Assembly: GCF_900099965.1 (NCBI RefSeq)
Contig: NZ_FNDJ01000017.1
Coordinates: forward strand, 186,001-250,000
DNA length: 64,000 bases
Direction: 5' to 3'
Source of the DNA: Nonomuraea jiangxiensis
GTDB taxonomy: Bacteria > Actinomycetota > Actinomycetes > Streptosporangiales > Streptosporangiaceae
The stretch's first letter is position 1, and each line of letters starts with the position of its first letter. Both the position numbers and the translations under genes were made by a program. Under the pieces are notes generated by a model that was given only the letters and a program-made list of their open reading frames with translations, was not told the DNA's origin and searched no databases. Positions 59,487 through 64,000 of the stretch are shown here, in pieces.

Positions 59487-60623
59487 TCAGACGCCGGTGA
59501 AGACTCTGTTGACGTCGGCCGTGGCCAGCACGCCGAAGATCTCGCCGCCGTGCTCCACGAGCAGGTATTCGCTGCCCGGGGCCTCGCGCATCGCGTCGAT
59601 GAGGGGCTCTCCCACCAGGTCGGCCCGCAGCACCATGGAGGGCTCCAGGGACTTGGCGAGGGAGCCGACGTTCACCCAGGGGCGGCGGTGCTCGGGGGTG
59701 GCCTGGACGGCGGCCTCGTTCACGATCGCCACCGGCCGGCCCTCGTGGTCGACGACGACGAGGGCGCCCGCCCGCTGCTCGGTGGCCTGCCGCAGCGCCT
59801 CGGCCAGCGGCGTCTCGGCGGGGACCGGGATGGCCCTGCGGGCCAGGCTGCGGGCGCTGACCTGCGGGATCCTGGCGCGGATCTTGGCCACGCGCAGCGC
59901 CTGGCTGGCCCCGAGCCAGATGAACGAGGCCAGCACCAGCGGCCACACCAGGTCGAACGGGTCGGCGTCGCTCCCGCCCGTCAGCATGCTCGCCACCGGG
60001 AACACCACCAGCAGCACGGCCAGCACCCGCCCGCCCCAGGCGGCCACGACGGTGCCGGAGCCAGGGTTGTTGGTCAGCTTCCACACGCCCGCGCGCAGCA
60101 TCCTGCCGCCGTCGAGCGGCAGTCCCGGCAGCAGGTTGAACACGGCGACGATGAGGTTGGCGACCCAGAGCTGCCAGACCAGCACCTCCACGATGCCGCC
60201 ATTGTTGATCACGTAGACGTCGGCGGCCAGGCCGATCCCGGCCAGTCCCAGCGACAGCGCCGGCCCCGCGGCGGCGACCAGGAACTCCTTGCCGGGCGTG
60301 GGCGGCTCCTTCTCGATCTCCGACACCCCGCCGAGCAGGTAGAGGGTGATCCTGCGCACCGGCAGGCCGAACCCCTTGGCCAGCACGCTGTGTGCCAGCT
60401 CGTGCAGCAGCACCGACACGTACAGGAGCACCGCGAAGACGAACGCCACGGCGTAGGCCGCCAGGCTGTCGAGCTGGGGCAGCATCTGGCGCATCTGCGG
60501 CCCGAACATGATCGTGATGAAGGCTGCGACGATGAACCAGGTCCATGAGACGTATACCGGAATGCCGAACGGCTTTCCCATCTTCAGACCCGAGAACTCC
60601 TGACGCGGGCTCTGCTCGCTCAC
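59487..60623 (-). CDS. Site-2-protease-family membrane metalloprotease with CBS domains
   Basis: A 378-residue intramembrane protease (M50). HELAH at about 74-78 supplies the zinc ligands and NLLPGLPLDGG the third ligand region; four to six helices surround them. The C-terminal part (about 250-378) holds two CBS domains. It likely cleaves a membrane anti-sigma or similar factor. GTG start at 60623; divergent to the RecB-like gene. Confidence 0.9.
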   Translation of the reverse strand: MSEQSPRQEFSGLKMGKPFGIPVYVSWTWFIVAAFITIMFGPQMRQMLPQLDSLAAYAVAFVFAVLLYVSVLLHELAHSVLAKGFGLPVRRITLYLLGGVSEIEKEPPTPGKEFLVAAAGPALSLGLAGIGLAADVYVINNGGIVEVLVWQLWVANLIVAVFNLLPGLPLDGGRMLRAGVWKLTNNPGSGTVVAAWGGRVLAVLLVVFPVASMLTGGSDADPFDLVWPLVLASFIWLGASQALRVAKIRARIPQVSARSLARRAIPVPAETPLAEALRQATEQRAGALVVVDHEGRPVAIVNEAAVQATPEHRRPWVNVGSLAKSLEPSMVLRADLVGEPLIDAMREAPGSEYLLVEHGGEIFGVLATADVNRVFTGV

Positions 60624-60726
60624 CGCACTCCTCGAACGTCCATTACGTGCTGTTGCTGCCTTGATGCTACGCGCCCGATCACGTGGATCCTCGTCCCGCC
60701 AGCGTTATTCTGTCGGGGTCTTGACT

Positions 60727-60732
60727 TAGAGT
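60727..60732 (+). promoter_or_regulatory. Possible -10 element for a leaderless transcript
   Basis: TAGAGT at 60727-60732 is 7 bp before the ATG at 60740, the spacing seen for leaderless actinomycete mRNAs. No Shine-Dalgarno is present. The -35 region is weak. Confidence 0.35.
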
Positions 60733-60739
60733 GCGGTGC

Positions 60740-61600
60740 ATGACCTTGACCGAGCCGGTGATCATCGGAGCCATCTCCCCCTCCCGGGCGGGCGATTTCA
60801 TGACCTGTCCGCTGCTCTACCGGTTCCGGGTGATCGATCAGCTCCCCGAGAAACCCTCGCAGGCCGCGGTGCGCGGCACGGTGGTGCACGCGGTCCTGGA
60901 GCGGCTCTATGACCTGCCGGCGCCGCGGCGTTCGGTGGCGGCGGCGCTGGAGCTCCTGGAGCCGCAGTGGGAGCGCCTGCTGGCCGAGGACGAGCAATAT
61001 GCGCAGATGTTCGACGACGAGGCCGATCAGGCGGAGTGGCTGGCGCAGGCGCGGGGCATGCTGGAGCGCTATTTCACGCTGGAGGACCCGACGCGGCTGG
61101 AGCCGGCCGAGCGGGAGCTCTACGTGGAGGCGGTGCTGGAGGGCGGGCTGATGTTGCGGGGCTACGTCGACCGGCTCGACGTGGCGCCGACCGGCGAGGT
61201 CCGGGTGGTCGACTACAAGACGGGCACCGCGCCGGGTCCGGACTTCGAGGCCAAGGCGCTGTTCCAGATGAAGTTCTACGCGCTGGTGCTGTGGCGGTTG
61301 CGCGGGCAGGTGCCGCGGCTGCTGCAGCTGGTCTATCTGGGTGGTCAGGGCGAGGTGCTGCGCTACGCGCCCGACGAGGCCGACCTGCTGGCCACCGAGC
61401 GCAAGGTGACGGCGTTGTGGGCGGCGATCGAGCGGTCGCTGGAGACGGGCGAGTGGCGGGCGCGGCGGAGCCGGTTGTGCGACTGGTGCGATCATCAGGC
61501 GCTGTGCCCGGAGTTCGGCGGCACCCCGCCGCCGGTGCCCGACCGCCAGCCGGGCGACACGCTACGCGGCAACCGCCGCTCCGCGACCGACGAGCTCTGA
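60740..61600 (+). CDS. RecB-family PD-(D/E)XK nuclease
   Basis: A 286-residue nuclease of the Cas4/RecB type. VRGTVVHAVLERLYD and ELYVEAVLEGGLMLRGYVDRLDV lead to VRVVDYKTG, which contains the D-x-K active site. A Cys in FMTCPLLYRFR and the CDWCDHQALC cluster could hold an iron-sulfur cluster. The ATG 60740 is preferred to GTG 60731. An equivalent gene lies near trmI in mycobacteria. Confidence 0.88.
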   Translation: MTLTEPVIIGAISPSRAGDFMTCPLLYRFRVIDQLPEKPSQAAVRGTVVHAVLERLYDLPAPRRSVAAALELLEPQWERLLAEDEQYAQMFDDEADQAEWLAQARGMLERYFTLEDPTRLEPAERELYVEAVLEGGLMLRGYVDRLDVAPTGEVRVVDYKTGTAPGPDFEAKALFQMKFYALVLWRLRGQVPRLLQLVYLGGQGEVLRYAPDEADLLATERKVTALWAAIERSLETGEWRARRSRLCDWCDHQALCPEFGGTPPPVPDRQPGDTLRGNRRSATDEL

Positions 61601-61946
61601 CCGGCCTCCCCAGCCGGCCTCCGCCGGGCCATCCCGCTCGGGACGGCTCACCGTTCCAGGCGGCTCGCCCTCCCAGGGCAGGCCACCGCTCGGAGCGGTT
61701 CACCGTCTCAGGAGGGGCCACGGCCTCAGGGCGGGCCACCGTCTCAGGGCGGGCCACCGTCTCAGGGCGGGCCACCGTCTCAGGGCGGGCCACGGTCTTA
61801 GGGCGGGCCACGGTCTTAGGGCGGGCCACCGCTTCGGGGGGCCGCGGAGGGCGGGCGGGACGCTACTCTCGGCAACCCCTGTAACCGGTCGGCAATCCTC
61901 CCGAAGTAGGAGGTTTCGGGCTCGCGGCTGAGCCTACAGTGAAGCG
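61601..61946. other. Gap with 18 bp minisatellite
   Basis: Holds the repeat at 61705-61830; no gene is supported. The promoter of the histidine kinase gene should lie at the end. Confidence 0.5.
61705..61830. repeat. 18 bp tandem repeat, seven copies
   Basis: Seven exact-length 18 bp units with core GTCTCAGGGCGGGCCACC; first units and units 6-7 differ at one to three positions. Total 126 bp. Units translate in phase as TVSGRA or similar, but there is no gene across them. Confidence 0.9.
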
Positions 61947-63122
61947 GTGCGCATAGACCGGACCAGGTTCCACGACACGGTGCTCGCCGGGGTGGTGGCC
62001 GCGGCGTCGGTCGCGCTGTTCATACTGTACGGCCCCGACCACCTCCAGGCCGAGGGACTGCCCGTCGAGGGCGTGCGCGACTCCGACGCGTTCGGCGCCG
62101 CACTGGTGGTCCTGGCATGCCTGCCGGTGGCGCTGCGCAGGCGGTGGCCGCTGACGGCGCTGTGCCTGGGCGCGGTGCCGGAGGCGCTGCTGGGCGTGCT
62201 CGGCTACGGCACCGGCAGCTCCAGCCTGGCCGGCCTGGTGCTGCTGTATTCGGTGGCCGCCCACCGCGGCCTGGCGGTGGCGCTGGGCGGGCTCACGGTG
62301 TCGCTGATGACCTACACGGTGGGCGCCACGGCCGGCCCGGCCCGGACGACCAGCTGGAGCGAGCACGTCGTGGTGGCCATGGTGCTGCTGGCGGCGTGGG
62401 GCGCGGGCCGGAGCCTGCGGTTGCGCCGGGCGTACCTGGAGGAGTTGCGCGACCGGGCGGACCGGCTGGAGCGGGCACACGCGGCCGACACGCGGGCGGC
62501 GCGGGCCGAGGAGCGGTCGAGGATCGCCCGCGAGCTGCACGACGTGGTCGCCCACCACGTCAGCGTGATGACGGTGCAGGCGGCGGCGGCCCGCCGGGTG
62601 CTGGCCTCCGATCCGGACCTGGCGCGGGAGGCGCTGTCGGCGATCGAGCACACGGGCCGGCTGGCGATGACGGAGATGCGCAACATCGTGGGCGTGCTGC
62701 GTACCGACGCCCGCGCGGAACTGGGGCCGCAGCCGGGCATGCAGGACCTGCCGCTGCTGGTGGAGCAGATGCGGGAGGCGGGGCTGCCCACCCGGCTGCT
62801 GGTGGAGGGCGAGCCGCGGCCGGTGCCCGCCGGGGTGGACCTGGCCGTCTACCGGCTGGTCCAGGAGGGGCTGACGAACAGCCTGCGGCACGCGGGCTCG
62901 GGAGCGGAGGCGGTGGTGACGGTCCGTCACGAGCCGGGCGAGCTGGATGTGGAGGTGGCGGACGACGGGGTGGGCGCGGCGGGGCTGCCCACCCGGACAG
63001 GGCATGGTTTGGTGGGGATTCGCGAACGGGTCGCCCTCTATGGTGGAATCCTGAGCATCGGTCCGCTGCCGGGGGGCGGCTTCGGGGTGCGGGCGAGGTT
63101 CCCGTTGAAGGACGGCCAATGA
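61947..63122 (+). CDS. Sensor histidine kinase (HisKA_3/NarL type)
   Basis: A 391-residue sensor kinase. Residues about 1-155 contain five or six hydrophobic helices, then a coiled segment, then the HisKA_3 H-box ARELHDVVAHHVSVM with His 198 and a HATPase domain (LTNSLRHAGSG, VADDGVG, GHGLVGIRERV). GTG 61947 is preferred. The stop overlaps the response regulator ATG by 4 bp. The ligand is unknown. Confidence 0.92.
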   Translation: MRIDRTRFHDTVLAGVVAAASVALFILYGPDHLQAEGLPVEGVRDSDAFGAALVVLACLPVALRRRWPLTALCLGAVPEALLGVLGYGTGSSSLAGLVLLYSVAAHRGLAVALGGLTVSLMTYTVGATAGPARTTSWSEHVVVAMVLLAAWGAGRSLRLRRAYLEELRDRADRLERAHAADTRAARAEERSRIARELHDVVAHHVSVMTVQAAAARRVLASDPDLAREALSAIEHTGRLAMTEMRNIVGVLRTDARAELGPQPGMQDLPLLVEQMREAGLPTRLLVEGEPRPVPAGVDLAVYRLVQEGLTNSLRHAGSGAEAVVTVRHEPGELDVEVADDGVGAAGLPTRTGHGLVGIRERVALYGGILSIGPLPGGGFGVRARFPLKDGQ

Positions 63123-63802
63123 CGATCAGAGTGCTGCTGGTGGACGACCAGCCGCTGCTGCGCACGGGATTTCGCCTGATCCTGGAGGCCGAGCCCGACA
63201 TCACGGTGGTGGGTCAGGCCGGCGACGGCAAGGCCGCTCAGGAGCAGACGCGGGCGCTGCTGCCGGACGTGGTGCTGATGGACATCCGGATGCCCGGGGT
63301 CGACGGCATCGAGGCGACGCGCAGGATAGTGCGGGAGGCGGCGCCGTCGGCGCACGTGCCGAAGGTGCTGGTGCTGACGACGTTCGACCTGGACGAGTAC
63401 ATCGTGGAGGCGCTGCGCTCGGGCGCGTCCGGGTTCCTGCTGAAGGACGTGCCGCCGGACGAGCTGGTGCAGGCGATCCGGGTGGTGGCGGCCGGCGACG
63501 CGATCGTGGCGCCGAGCGTGACGCGGCGGCTGCTGGACCGGTTCGCGACCCGGCTGCCGTCGGCCTACGAGCAGGCGGCCCCGGCCCGGCTCGACCGGCT
63601 GACCGAGCGGGAGCTGGAGGTGCTGCGGCTGATCGCCAAGGGCATGTCCAACGCCGAGATCGCGGCCAAGCTCGTGGTGAGCGAGACCACGGTCAAGACG
63701 CATGTCGGCAACGTGCTGACCAAGCTGGGGTTGCGCGACCGCGTGCAGGCCGTGGTGCTCGCTTACGAGACGGGGCTGATCACGCCCGGCGCTCTGTCCT
63801 GA
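63119..63802 (+). CDS. LuxR/NarL-family response regulator
   Basis: A 227-residue regulator. The receiver domain has VDDQ, the phospho-acceptor Asp 55 (LMDIRMPG) and Lys in GFLLKDVPPDEL; the HTH region is LTERELEVLRLIAKGMSNAEIA. It would be controlled by the kinase before it. It overlaps the kinase by 4 bp and converges on the next gene. Confidence 0.94.
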   Translation: MTIRVLLVDDQPLLRTGFRLILEAEPDITVVGQAGDGKAAQEQTRALLPDVVLMDIRMPGVDGIEATRRIVREAAPSAHVPKVLVLTTFDLDEYIVEALRSGASGFLLKDVPPDELVQAIRVVAAGDAIVAPSVTRRLLDRFATRLPSAYEQAAPARLDRLTERELEVLRLIAKGMSNAEIAAKLVVSETTVKTHVGNVLTKLGLRDRVQAVVLAYETGLITPGALS

Positions 63803-63803
63803 C

Positions 63804-63844
63804 CGGCCGCCTCACTCGGCTTCCGGGGCGGCCGCGGCGACGGC
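63804..63844. terminator. Possible hairpin between convergent genes
   Basis: CGGCCGCC at 63804-63811 pairs with GGCGGCCG at 63837-63844 across a 25-base loop. It overlaps the end of the minus-strand gene and is only a candidate bidirectional terminator. Confidence 0.3.
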
Positions 63845-64000
63845 GGGCTCCGGGGCGTTCTCGGGGAAGTGGCAGGCGACGCGGTGGCCGCTCGCCAGCT
63901 GCTCCAGCGGCGGTTCGACGGTCTTGCAGATCTCCTGCGCCTTCCAGCAGCGGGTGTGGAAGCGGCAGGCGGGCGGCGGGTTGAGCGGGCTGGGCACGTC
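63812..64000 (-). CDS. Peptide ABC transporter ATP-binding protein, C-terminal part
   Basis: The last 62 or so residues of a DppF/OppF-type ATPase, cut by the window edge. The oligo_HPY tail VPSPLNPPPACRFHTRCWKA and CKTVEP, then HRVACHFPE, is diagnostic with its four Cys pattern. It belongs to a second peptide ABC transporter beyond the window, distinct from the one at 1-1877. Confidence 0.88.
   Translation of the reverse strand, partial: DVPSPLNPPPACRFHTRCWKAQEICKTVEPPLEQLASGHRVACHFPENAPEPAVAAAAPEAE

Noticed and set aside
61705..61830. CRISPR-like array
   Set aside because: Units are contiguous 18 bp repeats with no spacers and no cas genes nearby.
1..64000. tRNA, rRNA or riboswitch genes
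   Set aside because: No cloverleaf or conserved rRNA or riboswitch core was recognised on either strand by eye; a covariance-model search would be needed to exclude small RNAs.

Overview
The window is high-GC actinomycete chromosome. GTG starts are frequent, most genes are short, and many overlap by ATGA. It carries a Pup-proteasome locus in an order close to that known from Streptomyces and mycobacteria. Gene content fits a Streptosporangiales-like soil actinomycete (Nonomuraea or a relative), but the genus is an inference. No rRNA, tRNA, IS element, prophage or CRISPR array was seen.

Layout. (1) 1-4517: end of a dipeptide/oligopeptide ABC transporter operon fused to two proline-type peptidases, a peptide uptake and hydrolysis unit. 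(2) 4603-7011: an SDR protein and a convergent PLP decarboxylase. (3) 7187-11611: a tight four-gene operon of membrane-anchored solute-binding-like protein, TelA-family protein, lipoprotein with solute-binding and VWA domains, and a small XpaC-like membrane protein. (4) 11675-15489: GH36 alpha-galactosidase and secreted RICIN-pectate lyase, followed by decayed DNA with a siderophore-interacting-protein pseudogene. (5) 16656-22582: membrane protein, STAS protein, RNB ribonuclease, TetR regulator, and an ABC exporter whose start overlaps a 36-codon reading frame encoding seven consecutive cysteines and a terminal WWW. (6) 23059-30272: helY, diacylglycerol kinase, tatC, tatA, a small membrane protein, pafC and pafB, all on the minus strand. 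(7) 30311-34615: DUF3866 and DUF3291 proteins, a Cys-rich HTH regulator and two tandem-FKBP lipoproteins. (8) 34756-46938: pafA, prcA, prcB, pup and dop, interrupted by a complete sugar ABC operon, a DinB polymerase and a tandem endonuclease-VII gene. (9) 47025-53491: acyltransferase, orphan hypF, arc/mpa and trmI. (10) 53547-64000: tandem GNAT, GAF-like protein, RmlD-like SDR, FHA protein, M50/CBS protease, RecB-like nuclease, a two-component pair and the end of another peptide ABC ATPase.

How it works together. PafA ligates Pup to target proteins, Dop removes (and in some species deamidates) Pup, and ARC/Mpa unfolds pupylated substrates into the PrcAB 20S core. PafBC are WYL regulators linked to DNA-damage responses in mycobacteria. 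TatA and TatC export folded proteins.

Most notable items: the poly-cysteine/tryptophan frame overlapping the ABC exporter at 22472-22582; tandem duplications that copy gene 3' ends including their stop codons (19704-19789 and 56682-57400); the SBP-TelA-SBP/VWA-XpaC operon with an AT-rich codon patch; a Pup ending in GGE; and the broken-up proteasome cluster. All calls come from reading the sequence; no database search was run.
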